Assembly (NCBI GenBank): GCA_003339415.1
Contig: PDHQ01000045.1
Span: forward strand, 124,070 to 188,069
From: Ophiocordyceps camponoti-saundersi (nom. inval.)
Taxonomy: Eukaryota; Ascomycota; Sordariomycetes; Hypocreales; Ophiocordycipitaceae
DNA: 64,000 bases
Direction: 5' to 3'
Part shown: one piece after another, positions 47,117-60,127 of the stretch
How positions within the stretch are numbered: position 1 is the first letter of the stretch
Layout: every line of letters begins with the position of its first letter
Made by a program: the position numbers and the translations under genes
The notes under the pieces: generated by a model
What the model saw: the letters and a program-made list of their open reading frames with translations, nothing else
Told to the model about the DNA's origin: nothing
Database searches by the model: none

Positions 47117-47279
47117 TCTAATACGCTTCCGCTACGCTAAAGTTCACGATACCTTTATTTTCCTACTTTTAGGCTTCTTTAATTAATTCGGAACGCTATA
47201 GTATAACGGAAAATTCTACACGTAGAATAAAAACGAAGAAAATTATTTTATACTAATTTTAGTAGCGAAAAATTTAACT

Positions 47280-50200
47280 AGCCTTCTTAATCTAAAGGTA
47301 TAATACTAAATAATAAGAAAAAGCGTAAAATACGATAAATAAGAATAGATAACTATATCTTCGTCTTTTAATAGCACGAAGCTTAAGGGCGCCGTAAGCT
47401 ATATTAAGTAGTATAGATCTTTTATAATAGTAGCCCGAATTAATAAGGTAAAACTATTTATCTTCGATAATAAGGTTCTAACCCGACTTATCGATAAAGA
47501 TAAAGCTATTAAATATAACGATAAAATAGAAATTACCGTAGGAATCGTCTTATAGTCCCTTTCCGGTAAAGCTATTAGTAGTATTACTTAGCTTAGCTAG
47601 GATAAAAATACTATAATATACGATATCTATCTTTTAGCTAAGAAATAGGCTAAAATATTAACGAAGATATAACCTCGATATATTCTTTAATATTAGTATT
47701 AGCTTAAGCTAAAAGATAATATAATTAAAAGTTAGAGAGCTTTTAAGAAGGACCTTTAAGGCTTTTAGAACTAAATTATTACGGATAAAGATATAGGGGC
47801 TAATTTTAAAGAGATACTATATATCTACGCTTAGAAAGCTATTAATATTATCTAAACCCTATACCCCGTTATCGCTAAGAAATAAGATTACGATATAGAT
47901 AGCCTTTTTAGGTTATCTTTTAATAATATTAATATATATATTTTATCGCGAATTGCTAACTTTAAAATAACCCGTAACTTATTAAGCGGAAAGGCTCTTT
48001 CCGTAACTTAAAGCTAACTTTAGAAGAAGAAGCCGAAAAATAAAGGTAACGGTAATAATAATAATAAGCCGAAGCTATCGTTATTAAACTCGGAGATACG
48101 TATCGTACCTTATATACCGAAACGTATAAATATAATAAACGAGATTATAACCCTCTCTTACTATAGCTATAACGTCTATCTAAGAGGTTATATTTACTTA
48201 AAGGAGTAATATTAAGTTCTCTACCTTAAGCTCCGGCCGCTACTTATTCCTAGGTAATGTAAGAATAGTAACGTAAGTTCCGTAAGTAATAGCGCGGATA
48301 TAATATCGGTAGGGAAGAGCACCGTAACTTATATTATTAATACTACCCTTAAAGGTCGCGATAGCCTTATTTTATAGAACGCTATAGTTATCGATATTAG
48401 CTATACCTTATACCTCTTTAATAATAAGGGATAGTTTAATTAATACGAAGAATTTAATAGCCCTTATTATCTTACGGTATCGAATAGTAAGCCCTTATTT
48501 TACTATAGCTAAGGCACTATTACGATTAACGCTTCTAATAGCTATTCGATTATATTTAAAGAGGTATTCTATAATATAAATATCTTAGTTAATCTCGTCT
48601 CCGCTAATTAGCTTAATCGTAAGGAAATCCGCATTAATAGCGAAAGTATACGCTTTTAATAACGAGGACGCACCGTCTGCTACCTCTCTTAGATAGGAGG
48701 TATAGCTAATATTACGGGCGCTAAGGCTTAGAAGCCTCTTATAATAGCTGCCCTACCTAAGATAGAACGGGAAGTTAACTTCGCTATAATATATCGCCGC
48801 CTCGGGCACGCGGGCAAAGATAGGATTCTTAAGGCTTACTATAAGTCTAGCCTTACGATTAATAAAAAGAGTATCTTCGAGTTATTCTACTACCGCGCGT
48901 GCTAACTTAGAAAAGTAAATATTATAATTAGTTAAGATCCCGCTATTTTGCTTATAAGTTTCCTATAATATATCTTCTAGGATTTTATCTAATATTCTCT
49001 AATAGCTTATAAAGGTTATCGGTATACGCTTTACGGAATCGATACCTATATTAACTATTACTAGGTTCTTTTTATAAAGACCCGTAATAAAGCTTTTAAA
49101 CGGCTTAAAGCGTGGAAACGTAGCGTTAACGCTACTACTAGCGGCTACCGTATTTAAGTAATAGGCTTCGATAATACCCTTAAATTTACGTAATAAAAGA
49201 TTAAAGCTTAGGCCGCTAACGAGGGCTTTATCTTACGATTCTATACCCCTTATACTCCTACCTAAAACGGCAGAGCTAAGCGTGCCGGCCGCACCCTTAT
49301 AGAGGCTACGAGAGCTATTTATATCGAGATAAAGCTGCCCGAGAAGCTATAGCTATTCTTTATCGACTCTAGCGCCTATATATAGGATATACTACTATCG
49401 TCGACTAACCCGAAGAATTAGAGCCTTATCGAGATAGTAATAGCCGCGATCCGCGTTCCGTATAAATATTCGATTAAATATATACGATCGTAGGGTTATA
49501 AGGCATACGTCGTTATCCCTCCTTAACATAGGATTTAGAGCGCTAAAATAGCCCCTCGAGCTAAGAAAGGCCGCCTTATCGGCATAGAAGGCCTTTACGG
49601 GCATATCTATAAGATATATTTACCCGAAGAAGATAAGATTATTAGGGCTAGAGACGTTAGGTTCTATAACCTAGCTAATTTAAAGCTCGATTAAATAGTT
49701 AAATACGTCGTAAAGCCTAAGATTAAAGAAGATTAGGAAGATTAACTTAATAAAGACGAATTCTTCCGATTCGGACCTAACGATATTAATAATAATAATA
49801 ATAATAACGATAATAATTATAATCGTCCTAGCGATCGAGGCTTATAAGAGCCTATTAGTAACCCTAAAGCGGGAAACGCACCTAATTTAGGTAATAAAAC
49901 CGCAGGCCCTTCTTAATCTAAAAAGCCGGCTACGCCTCCTAATACGATATAATTCCTTACGCTTAATTAGACGCCCGGCGCCTAATTTAACGATTTAGCT
50001 AATAAAGAAGCTCCTCCGTAAGCTAAGCCGAGGAATAAGGCTACGATACCCGCTATTAATTATAAGACCTATTTTATAACGGCCGCTATAGCTAAATTTA
50101 CTGCTAACGCTATTTTTAGAGATATCGACGAAGAAGAGGTAGAGATTCCCGACTTCGTCCTACCGATTAACGCCGTATTTAACGTTCTAATACTATTAAC

Positions 50201-51725
50201 GCCTAAGGGCTAGTAGGATATCCGTAAGTAATCCGATTATCTCTCCTATTAGCGCCTAGCGATAAATACCGAAATTAAAGCTTTATATAGTTAATATACC
50301 TAAGATCTTATTAATCGACCTATCGGTAAGTAAGTTTTACCCGGTAAATAAGTATTTACGATAAAAACGCTTAAGAATAAAACTATAATTACTAAAGCAC
50401 GCTAATATATAAAAGGGGATAAAGAAGAGGCCTTATACTTTATCGAGGACCTTTATACCGCTATCGCGCACCTCTTTTCTATTCGAGTATTTTTATCGAT
50501 TATAGCCTCCTAAGATTTCGAATAGTAATAATTTAATATCGTTAACGCGTTCGTAAACGCCCCTTATTAGGAGGAATTTTTCGTTAATTAGCTATATCTA
50601 TTCGAAGATAGTACGAATCGAGTATATAAGCTTAATCGAGCCTTATATAGCTTTAAGTTATCTCCCGCGATATAGTTTACTTACGCTAGCGAGGCCCTTA
50701 AACGCTATAAATAGTAATAACTTAAATCCGAGTTCTATATCTATATATACCTTAAGGGATTTATTATACTCCTTTACGTTAACGATATTATAATTATAGC
50801 GCTTATAGCCGCTCTTATAGATAAGGGAAAAGGTATTTTAAAGGAATTATAGGATCTACGCGACTTAAGCAAACTTACTACCTTCTTAGGCTTATAATTC
50901 CGTAGGAACCGTACTACGTATATAATCTACGTGCACTAAGAGAAATATACTATTAAAATACTTAAATTATTTAACGAAGGCGTTACGAACGCCGTATAAA
51001 TGCCCTAGCCGCCTAAGGTTAAAATACCCGCTAATTAGAAGATATAGCCGCTCGCGATACTTTAAAAAAAATAGCTAAAAAGGATAGGTAGTATAAATTA
51101 TCTCTTTAATAGTATAAGGCCTAACTTAGCCTTTACGAATAGTAAATTATACGAAGGTAACCTTAATCTAACCGCCTCGCACCTTCTTATATAGAAGAAT
51201 TTAATACGATACCTTTACGGTACGAAGAGCCTAGGCCTTACGCTTAGAGGTGCTTATAGCCCTTAAGATTTAAAACCTCGTATCTTTATAAATACCTCTT
51301 TTATAGATAATTTATATATAAAATACTTAATAGCCGGATATATCGTTTTCGTTAGTATAGGCCCCGTATACTAGAAATCGAAATAGTAAACGCTTATAAC
51401 GCTATCGTTAATAGAGGCCGAATTTATTAATTTAACGCCTATAGGTATAAGCTTAATCTAGATAAATAAGATTCTTAAAAACTTAAAGCTACCGTAGTAA
51501 TAGACGCTTATAATTATATTTACTAATAGCCTTAACGCTAAAGCTATCGCCCTTAATAAATTTAAAGTAGCCCGAATAAGGTATATTAATATACGATATA
51601 AATAGGTTATTAATCGCGTGGAAAAGCGATTCTTTATAATCTAGTATATCGGCATAGCCGATATAGCCGCAGATAGCCTTATAAAGCCTTTATAGCGCCT
51701 CTAACACGCTAAATTTATCTATATA
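47280..51725 (+). pseudogene. Copia-2 gag-pol relic
   Basis: Plus-strand copia polyprotein remains. Integrase core and its NGRAKRAGRTLIEATRA-like block end near 49,330, followed by GYKAYVVIPP-like and APRAKKGRLIGIEG segments. Reverse transcriptase lies at about 50,450-50,830 (VYKLNRALYSFKLSPA, LLYVND). RNase H has LIEAEFINLTPIG and a terminal RVEKRFFII region. Stops are almost entirely TAA/TAG at expected Gln or Trp. The limits are approximate. Confidence 0.87.
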
Positions 51726-52708
51726 TTATATCTTTCCGACCCGAAGATTACGATCTTACCCTTTAAAGCTAAAAATAATATAAAGGGCAGCCCTCGTGCG
51801 CTATTAAATAAGCTTAGGGCGTCCGATAACAAAGCCCGTAATACCCTTATACTACTTAATAACGAAGGCACCGATACTAAACAAACCGATCGATCGAATT
51901 AATAACCTAATAAATAATATAGTATAAGATTTCTATTACCGGGGGATCCTATACCTAAAAAGGGGATCTTAAGGAAGAAAAGTAATTAGCGTTACGCTAC
52001 GGCTATTAATTAAGACGGGATAGATCGTTCTAGAGAGGTAGGTATTAATTAAGAGAGGACGGATAAGGTATATTACGATAATTAACCTTACCGTTAGCCC
52101 GGATTCGTACTACCGCCGATCCCGCGATATATACCTTTTAACACGCCTCTAAGCGATTATTCCGGCCTTAAAAATATTAATAGCAGGCACCTTTAAGCCC
52201 CTTACTATTAGATATATTAACTTATATAACTTTAGCGGTATTTCCCTACTAAGCGATACGAATAACGATACCTCTCTCTATATATATATATACCCGTAAG
52301 GCTTATAGCCTATCTTTAACCCCTAGCCTAAAAAGGAATTTTCCTTTAAATTAGGCCTCTTAATACCTTTTATATAAGCGTTTTAACCCCTCTTAACGGC
52401 TTAATTTAACCTTCTTAATAGCTTAGATTAACCTATTTAAGGCCCCTTAAGAGTAGCTTAGAGAGGCCTATTCCTACTATTTTCTACTATTTCCTTTACT
52501 AATTAACCGATCCGGAACGGAATAACCCTATCCGGGACCTAATTTAATCTCTTAAATCTTATTTTTTATTACGTTTTTAAGCTATTTAAGCCCTTTACCG
52601 GCCCTTTAAGAAAAGCCTAAAAACGCTATTTTTGCTATTTTATTATTTTCCGCGCTTTGCGGCATAGGATAACTATTTTCCGCTCGTTTAAGCGGGCCTA
52701 AAGGGGGG

Positions 52709-52850
52709 TATTAAGGGGGTCCACGTGACCAGCCCCGCCCGACCTCGCATACGACCTAGCCTAGCCATCCTAGCCTAGACCTAGCACACATATAATACAC
52801 ACACATCAGTGCACCCACCCGATGGCCTGTGCCCACCTTATGTCACCATA
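52709..52850 (+). repeat. Copia-2 3' LTR
   Basis: 142 bp, same length as the 5' copy. Its first bases are converted (TATTAAGG for TGTTGAGG), while the right end retains CACACACATCAG and GGCCTGTG. So each LTR is mutated on the side facing the element interior. Confidence 0.94.
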
Positions 52851-52855
52851 CTTCT

Positions 52856-53674
52856 CAACGAGTGAGCTACATGCTGTTTCTGTACCTGCGTGCGGCCTCG
52901 TCACAGCTCGTATACCGACTGCGTAAGTAGATGAATAAGCAAGCAAACGGGCGGATATCTGAAACGACGTTGCCATCAGCCCCTTACCCCCTGCATGCTA
53001 CGTTGAGAGAGACGAAACAAACAAACAAGACAGGCCCAACTTCGTCTTCCCGTGCCGACCCCGTACGTACAGCCTGCAGGGTACATGTGCACCTTGGTCA
53101 CGGGACTCACGTTGCTTACATGAAGCCTACAGACACAGGAGCGGGAAACGGCTTTGGTGCCAGGGCATCTGCAGTGAACTGTGAGGGTGAAACGAAGCGA
53201 TATAGATGCCAAAACTGTTTCCCCGGCGATTTCTATCAGACAGACAATGTATCCCTTTCTGTATAGCGTCTTATCGGGCACTATCCCTACCCGTGATCTA
53301 CTAGTAGGTAGGTGCGGCGTCACCACTCTCAAAGGGATGTATGTATCCGTACATATATAAGTGCATGTGTGAGTGGTGCTTGTGGCTGATGGCAAATAAA
53401 AGGGGCTTGGCACGTCATCGATGGGCAAGACAGACAGGGTGCTGACTGTTTGCAGGAGTCCTTCTTCTCATCTCTGTTTCTCTTCTCCGTGAACAATACC
53501 GTACATGAACATGAACGCACAGAAAGCCCCAAACGCCGACGCTCCCGCTCCCCATCTTTATAAGCACAGACCATTCATCGAAGCTCTTCCCTCGACCGAC
53601 TTCACCTTCTCCATTCGTCCGGTCTTCACAGTTCTCCCTCGTCGGAAAAAACCCCCTCCGGACGACGGCACATC
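52856..53674. other. Intergenic between Copia-2 and the GPI-protein gene
   Basis: Normal composition, no supported gene. The 111-codon plus-strand frame at 52,931 begins at a plausible ATG but has no motif, signal peptide or splice support. Confidence 0.45.
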
Positions 53675-54483
53675 TTATATCAGGCGGCCATAACTGATCA
53701 TGGCAGCGGCCGCTAGAATGATCCACCGGTCGTCGACTCCCGCGATAGACGGCGCCGCGTTGCTCGACGCCGCCACTTCGAGGTGATGGCCCGTTGCCTT
53801 GGGCTTATCCGCCAGAGTGAGGACCCCCCACTCGACATCGGTAGACAGCGTCGACGTCCATGAGATTTCCGTCGGGCCCGTGATGAGGCCATTGGTGTAG
53901 CCCGACTTGTAGCTCGAGTAGCCGGAGCAAGTGGCCACCGTCATCGTCTCGGCCACTTTGCACTCGAGATTCGCAGTGCTAAATCCAGGCGACGGGCGCC
54001 TCGTCAGCGGTGTCTCGTAGTCGCGCGGCGACGGCCATCTATCAAGTAGGTAGACAAGGAACTCACTAGGTCGAAGTAAGCGTACCGCGGAACCGGACCA
54101 TGGAAGGGCCTTTTGTGACGATGAAGGGAAAGTCGAGCGAAAGGTCGCATGGCGGCGGCGTCTGCGCCGGACAGAAGATGTCATATGCCGTCTCGTTGGC
54201 CTTCTTGTTCTGATACATGCACTTGTCGCGTCAGCAAGCCCACTTCGACGGGCACAACCCCCGAAGGAAAAGGGGGGATACGTGCGATTGATAGGATGCT
54301 TCCCCGCAACGGAACCCACGCTTCTTCGGGGTAGTAAGGGAGGAAGATGTGGGCTGTCGTCGGCGTGGCCGCAGTGGGCGTGGGCGTCGGTGGCGCTGCA
54401 GTCGCGTGGCCGGCGAGGCCAAGAGCGCGAAAGACGAGCAGCGTCAGGCAGACTTTGGCGCATCCTGGACCGAGACCGGCCAT
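53675..54483 (-). CDS. Secreted, probably GPI-anchored fungal glycoprotein
   Basis: Three exons on the minus strand: 54483 to about 54259, 54209-54067 and 53978-53675, about 223 residues. The second intron (54066-53979, GTGAGT...TTTAG) is secure by frame. The first donor is not: 54258 (GTTGTG) is one of four phase-0 options between 54,240 and 54,258. The N-terminus has a signal peptide (CLTLLVFRALGLAGHATAA), then a Pro/Thr stretch, AHIFLPYYPEEAW, KANETAYDIFCPAQ with paired cysteines, SLDFPFIVTKGPSMVRFRG, YTANLECKV, and the strong block CSGYSSYKSGYTNGLITGPTEISWTSTLSTDVEWGVLTLAD. A Ser/Ala-rich segment and a hydrophobic C-terminus (RWIILAAAAMISYGRLI) fit a GPI signal. I recognise the architecture from fungal cell-surface proteins of unknown role. 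Confidence 0.75.
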
Positions 54484-57400
54484 TTTTTTTCCGGGACCGT
54501 CCGTCGTCGGTAACGGGGGGGTGGGATCGGCGTCGTAGAAATTCTTGTCTTTTCTTTTTGTCTCTCACTCTCACTCCCACTCGTTCACTCTCTCCTTTTC
54601 CTTCGTCAACTGAATAGTGGAAGACGAGAAGTTGTATGAAGACAAGACAAGATGAAAGGGTAAATCAGACGGAGAAGTGGTAAAGAATGGACGGACAACA
54701 CGGAGAATGAAGAACCTGATGAGAGAAACAGAGGGCGGAGATTAGGCGAAATAAGAGGAAGCGGTCACCGAGGCCAAGAAAAAAAATAAAAGAAACAAAA
54801 AGGCCTTCTCGGTTCACCAGCTGCGCCGCTGCGTCCTGAAGTCGGGTCGGATGGAGCCTAGTCTGGTGAAAAAGGGCTTGGCAGTGCAACCTCATCAGCC
54901 TCGCCGAGCCCATGTTAGAGAGCAATCGCGTGGGCCCCGGCGCCCCCCCCCTCCCCTCCCTCTGTCTCTCCGTTCCCGTTGGGCGTCGAGGCGGGCAAGA
55001 GAGAGAGAGAGATAGAACGGATGGTGGCGAGGAGGACGAAGTGTCTGCTGAGAGGGGAAAGGGGAAGACAGAGAGAGTGTGTGTGTTGCGTGTCGAAGAC
55101 CTGTCTTTGTCCAGATGGGCCTGTGCTACTCCCGCCAAGGTCTTGGCGACAAGCCAGCGGCAGAGGCGGCAGAAGCAAGGGTATGCTGTACATGTGTGTG
55201 TACATTGCATGTGTATGACGAGCCTGCATTTGTGCATTATGCTGATGCCCTTCTGGAGGGCCTGCGATGAAATGGTGTTGGTTTGATACACATGTTCCGC
55301 ATATATTTTCTCCTGTCCTGTCCTCTATCTGTTCGCCCTCGCGATATCAAGTTGAAGAGAAAACAGGCATGAAGATAATCCGTACATACATACATACGCA
55401 CTCGTACATGCATAATAGTATGTATGTATGTACGCACGGATACTGGTACGTGCTCAAGAAGCCCGATGACGATCTGTGTGCCAGGCGTCACTTTGCGCTC
55501 CGTCTTCCCACCCCCGCCACGCGCCAAGACCGCGAGTGGGCATCGCCAAGGCGCCCCCGTCCCCGCCCCAGCGGACAAGGCAAGGCAAGGGCGCGCCCCA
55601 TTTCTATTTTCTACCTTGGACATCCCCCCAAGCCGCCGACGACGAGGCGCATTCATATAGTGTGCATATACATATATGTACGCGGGAAACAGAGACGGCG
55701 ACCACACTCCCCGCCTCTGTCTCTGATGCTTGACCTCTCACCGCCGTCTAATGATATATAAGTTGCCCGTCTTCGGCTTCGGTAACTTTTGTGCAGTCGT
55801 CCCGGCTTGCTACCGAGAGCCGCCAGACCAAGCCCTTTGAATTCGTCGTCGCTTTTTTTTCCCGGACGAGGAGCCGGCCCGGCCCGTTTCGGCCCGGCCC
55901 CGCGCCGAGGGTGGGACTTTCGCCGAGTTGGGATCAGGGAACGCTTCTCTGCGATTATTATGAAACTGCCTACCTACATACCTATCTATCCGTCCTTACA
56001 CATTTTCTACACATTCATACATACATGAATACACTACCCGGCTTCGTGTCTTCTTTCCTCTGCTATCTCCCTACTCTTTTCCTCTTTTCTCCTTCGCCTC
56101 TCGCTTAACTCGGGGCCTGAGAGGGGGAGGAAACAATGACGATCATCCACCTACACAGCCCCTTTTCACTAAAGCCATAGCGGCACGCGATGCAACCATT
56201 TCTCGCGTCCGCGCCGAATGAACGAAGGGACTAGAATGCTCACATGTCTGTTTTACTTGCCGCTTTCTCATTGGCGGTGGAATTTTTCGCGCTTCACAGA
56301 ACATCCTCTTACAACAGACGACAACGACTGACTATCTGCATGCATAGTTCGTGTTCGCCCCTATCAATGAAGGAGACCGTCTCTCGTCATCGCTTTGAGA
56401 TATGTAGATATCGCGCGAATGGTCACGCAGTGGGAAATCCTGCTCGCTCTCACGGTGGTGCGAATAGGAAATATGCTGCACGTAGATAGTATATCCGCAC
56501 TCCGTAGGTGCATATGTGCATGTCCGTACGGAGGCTGCCTCCGTATATTCAATCGGGAGCGTTACGTCTGATGACGGAGGCCCCACTCTGGGACTGCCTC
56601 GCCGGTAAGCACGGCCCCACTCGCCTCGGATCCGGCCGTGGGCCCGCTCTCTGGGTGGTAAGCATCTCCGCATCCTCGGAATAAGGCTTGCGATACAAGA
56701 GACAAAGAACGGCAAGCATAGAAACACAGTACAAGATCGAAAGTGGTATACAAGCTGTCAGTGATGACTCGGGTTCCTATCTGTACATCTCATGACGGGT
56801 TAGATGCCCTACTATGAGAAGCGCCTTTTTTCGAGATCGGTATCGGTTTATTATGGACGTTGCTTATACGAGCCTAATATGAACGTGTATGTATGTATGT
56901 ATACTTCGGTGGGAATTCTCGCGTGAATTTACTTGGTCAAGATCACCGGAGAGGTTGTGCTTTGATCGGTGGCTTTACGGACGAATTCATCGTCAAGCTC
57001 TGCCGCTCTCTCGGATGATAATCTGTCGAACAATAAGGTGCCTTGGTAACATTTTCGGAAAACGTCGGTCAGTTGATCCGATCAGCAATGCAAAGATGAT
57101 TGGGCAGGCATTTAACTTTGCGTTGCTAAGAAAATACCCAGCCGTCCACCAATAGCTAAGAAGACGTCGTTGCCTACTAGGAAGGCAGGTTATTCGGAAC
57201 AGATGTGTACAGTATGCACATGAACTCGCACGTACTAGAATGATGTCTCGTCATCGAGGCTAGTTATGCGGATTATTGTCTATGTATCGATGCATCCAGT
57301 TCATTACTCTAAAGAGGACCAACAACCTCACTAGACAGTTGCCAGGACAGGCAAGCTAAGAAGCAACAGTTGTCAGTGCCTATCAAATATCACTCTCACA

Positions 57401-58762
57401 TATTAGAATCGATATTTCTAGTAAGCCAGGTTCAAGGTTCAGAAAAGGAAAGATTCAAGTGCGATGTACATACAAAGAATCAGGGTCAAGGTACTCACAA
57501 GGCGTCTCCAAGGAAGATCGCGGCGCGGTAATAGCAGACGGATCCGCTGCTATCAAGCTCCGGGAGTTGCTTTCGAAACTCGTCAATAATGAATAATTAT
57601 CTGCGGAGGTAACATTGTTTAAATACCCTGCATATATTGTTAGAGGTCTTTATCACGCACCCATATTCCTTCTAGAGGTGGTTATTTATAGGCATAAGAC
57701 TGATGGTTGAAAGGATCTGATCATCTAACATTGTATGGAGAATCCTAGTCAGAAAGTCGGTTCACAGACGGATTTGAAGCCGATATCGCGCGTGACTGGA
57801 AATTAAAAGGGTTAGTGGATAGATATCTTGTTAACCCACCAGAGATCACACGCATTTGTATTTATATGTACATATATATATGTATGTATGTATATCATGA
57901 ATAAGATATAAGGCATAGAAGGTATACATATAGTGTAAATTCAAAGGTCCAATGAGTCTTCTCCGATCCGAGTCATCCCCCCCCCCCCTATTTAAGCTAT
58001 ATGCCATCTGATATAGAACGGGTATTGTAAAGTCTCTTCTTTAGTCTCTCAGCGTATCACAGAGATCAATCAAGAGCCCACATGCCACATGCAGAGGACA
58101 GACCACATTTCTCGTCCGAAGACAAAGGACAATCAAACCCAAAACCGAGAGGGCGTCTTTTAACATGGTCGTTATCTCCAAGGTAGATGCGTCTTTCTCT
58201 CTGTTTAAACAGTCGGTCTTGCGTATTTACTAACAAGTTATACACACAAATATAGAGCGTGAAATAGTTACTGCCGATTTGATCGTGTTGATGGCGTCCT
58301 CATCCTAGATATCCATGCACATTCATCCATCTCTCCCTCAAGCGAAGCATCTTATCCATCTACCCACACATCAAGATCGGGCAACCACCCCGGTCTGTTC
58401 TCTGTGGAACCGACGTCCTTTTCACGCGACTCAGGCATGGACATTCGCGTTTTTTTCTAGTGGAGACGAGCGGATTATCATCTTGTTCCCATGGCATGTA
58501 AACAACCGGATGGCAGAAGAGATGTAAATTTTATCAATCTGGTCGACGCCCTTTTTCCCTGCTGCTACTCCTCCTTCTAATCCTTTAATCGAGTGCTGAA
58601 AAGACGAGTCCTTGCTTTCTGACATACATACATAGTTTCTGTTCACTTCTCCTTTTCCCCCTTTTTCAACCTATTCAGACATCTCTTACTTCAGATTCTT
58701 GCATTCCTTTCTCATACATACATACATACTCGTTGTAATACTTGTCTGGTTGTTGTTTCACA
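54484..58762. other. 4.3-kb gene-poor region upstream of the LysM gene
   Basis: No gene can be annotated with confidence. Microsatellites: GA near 54,990-55,010, TACA/TGTA repeats near 55,385-55,440, 56,885-56,900, 57,880-57,895 and 58,715-58,730, and a C run at 57,978-57,987. Two short minus-strand stretches look gene-like: 57499-57590, ending in a perfect GTGAGT donor, and 56929-57075, an open frame ending at TAA. They may be relic exons of a decayed gene. The last 200 bp are CT/TACA-rich, like a promoter. Confidence 0.4.
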
Positions 58763-60127
58763 ATGACTCTCAAGACCTGCCTGCTGCTCCTCGGCGGCTA
58801 CTCCGTCCTCGCCGCCGGCGCCGCCGTCCCTCAGGATGACTCCGCGTCCGAGGCGTGCCAGTACACGGTCAAGCCCGGCGACTACTGCTACCTGATCGCC
58901 ACCAACTACCGAACCGAGCTCGAACAGCTGGTGAAGCTTAACCCGCAACTAAACAGCGAATGCAGCCTCCACCCCGGCGACAAGCTCAACGTCCCCTGCG
59001 TCGAACCCAACGAGGTGCCGCCCAAGATGGACGGTGTCTGCACAAAGTACTACACGACGGAAGAGGGAGACACGTGCTATGGCATCGCCACCTGCGAGGG
59101 AGTCGGCCCCAAGAACATCCGGGCATGGAATAACCTCGATGAGAGCTGCTCTTTCGAAGCCGGGAGGAAACTTTGCGTCTCTCGCTATCAGCCTGTTGAG
59201 TGTGAGGATTATCACCGCGTTAAGAAGGGGGATACGTGCGAGAGTATCGCGGAGAGCATTGATAAGACTACGGCTTACTTGGTTGACCTCAACCCTTCGC
59301 TTCTACTTCCTGACTGCTTCCTTGATGTTGGTTACAAGGTCTGCATCAAGGCCGCTGAGTCTGAGCCTGATGAGAAGGAGGAAGCTCAAGAGGCTGCTTC
59401 CGTCGCTTCTACTGCCGCTGCCGCTTCGTCAACCTACGTTACTTACACTACCGTTCCGACCGTTGTCACCGTCAGTTCGGTGCCCCGAGCGTTCCTCAAC
59501 GGGACAACCACCAGCTACGTAACGTCTACCGTCACCAAGACTGTCGCTGTCTCGGCCGCCTCGGCCGTCCCGTCTAACACGACGACTAGCTTCCCTTCTG
59601 GTGTCAAGATCAACATCTCTCAGGAGCTCAAGGTCAGCATCAAGCTTGCCATGTGCCGCTTCGTCGGCAACCACACCTCGCGTGAGCCCGTTCGCGACGC
59701 GGTCGTCATGCCTCCCGAGTCTCAAATCCAGGAGATGGTCAAGGAGGCAGCCAAGGCCAAGGCCGACAGCCAGAATGTTGCCCCGAAGGCCGGCGATAAC
59801 GCCGCTGAGACCGCTACTCCTGCCCCGGCCTCGCCTGCTTCCAACTCCGTCATCTCGAATCAGCTGTTTAAGATTTTCGCGTCCGCCTCGGTCAGCATCC
59901 AGAACAGTGGCTGCGGTACCGGCGCCTGCTCCGTTCAAGTCTCCTCTAACGCCGAGGCTGGCTCCAACTCGTCCCCGGCTCCAGTTGCTTACTCGGCTGG
60001 TGATGACCCGGTTGCGCCAAGCGTTGACATGATTCCGGCCTCCGCTGAAGCTGAGTCGAAGGTCGGTGACATTAATCGGTTTGAGGAGGAGGAGGAGGAG
60101 GAATTGGAGGCCTGCGAGGCGGATTAG
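58763..60127 (+). CDS. Secreted protein with three LysM domains
   Basis: Single exon, 454 residues from the ATG at 58763 (context CACAATG). A signal peptide is clear (MTLKTCLLLLGGYSVLAAGA, cleavage near Ala21). Three LysM modules lie at about 33-79 (YTVKPGDYCYLIATNY...LHPGDKLNVPC), 96-139 (YYTTEEGDTCYGIA...FEAGRKLCV) and 150-195 (HRVKKGDTCESIAESI...LDVGYKVCI), each with the fungal Cys pattern. LysM binds chitin or related N-acetylglucosamine polymers. Fungal secreted LysM proteins shield hyphae from chitinases or mask chitin from hosts, or accompany GH18 chitinases; which applies here is unknown. Downstream come a Thr/Val/Ser-rich stretch, a region with NISQELKVSIKLAMCRFVGNHTS, and an acidic tail (seven consecutive Glu codons near 60,084-60,104). 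No catalytic domain or GPI signal is seen. Confidence 0.88.
   Translation: MTLKTCLLLLGGYSVLAAGAAVPQDDSASEACQYTVKPGDYCYLIATNYRTELEQLVKLNPQLNSECSLHPGDKLNVPCVEPNEVPPKMDGVCTKYYTTEEGDTCYGIATCEGVGPKNIRAWNNLDESCSFEAGRKLCVSRYQPVECEDYHRVKKGDTCESIAESIDKTTAYLVDLNPSLLLPDCFLDVGYKVCIKAAESEPDEKEEAQEAASVASTAAAASSTYVTYTTVPTVVTVSSVPRAFLNGTTTSYVTSTVTKTVAVSAASAVPSNTTTSFPSGVKINISQELKVSIKLAMCRFVGNHTSREPVRDAVVMPPESQIQEMVKEAAKAKADSQNVAPKAGDNAAETATPAPASPASNSVISNQLFKIFASASVSIQNSGCGTGACSVQVSSNAEAGSNSSPAPVAYSAGDDPVAPSVDMIPASAEAESKVGDINRFEEEEEEELEACEAD

Larger units (their letters stand above)
46961..52850 (+). mobile_element. Copia-2: Ty1/copia LTR retrotransposon, RIP-mutated
   Basis: Complete element with 142-bp LTRs (46961-47102 and 52709-52850) and a perfect CTTCT duplication (46956-46960, 52851-52855). 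Its LTR is different from that of Copia-1, so it is a separate family. The plus-strand interior carries gag-like sequence, integrase (NGRAKRAGRTLIEATRA-like near 49,290), reverse transcriptase (LLYVND box near 50,770) and RNase H (about 51,290-51,720), all with TAG/TAA at Gln/Trp positions. About 1 kb between RNase H and the 3' LTR has no recognisable coding. CpA/TpG are depleted inside but common in the outer LTR edges. Confidence 0.93.

Noticed and set aside
49395..49604. 69-codon minus-strand frame inside Copia-2
   Set aside because: It is antisense to the integrase region, which is coding on the plus strand.
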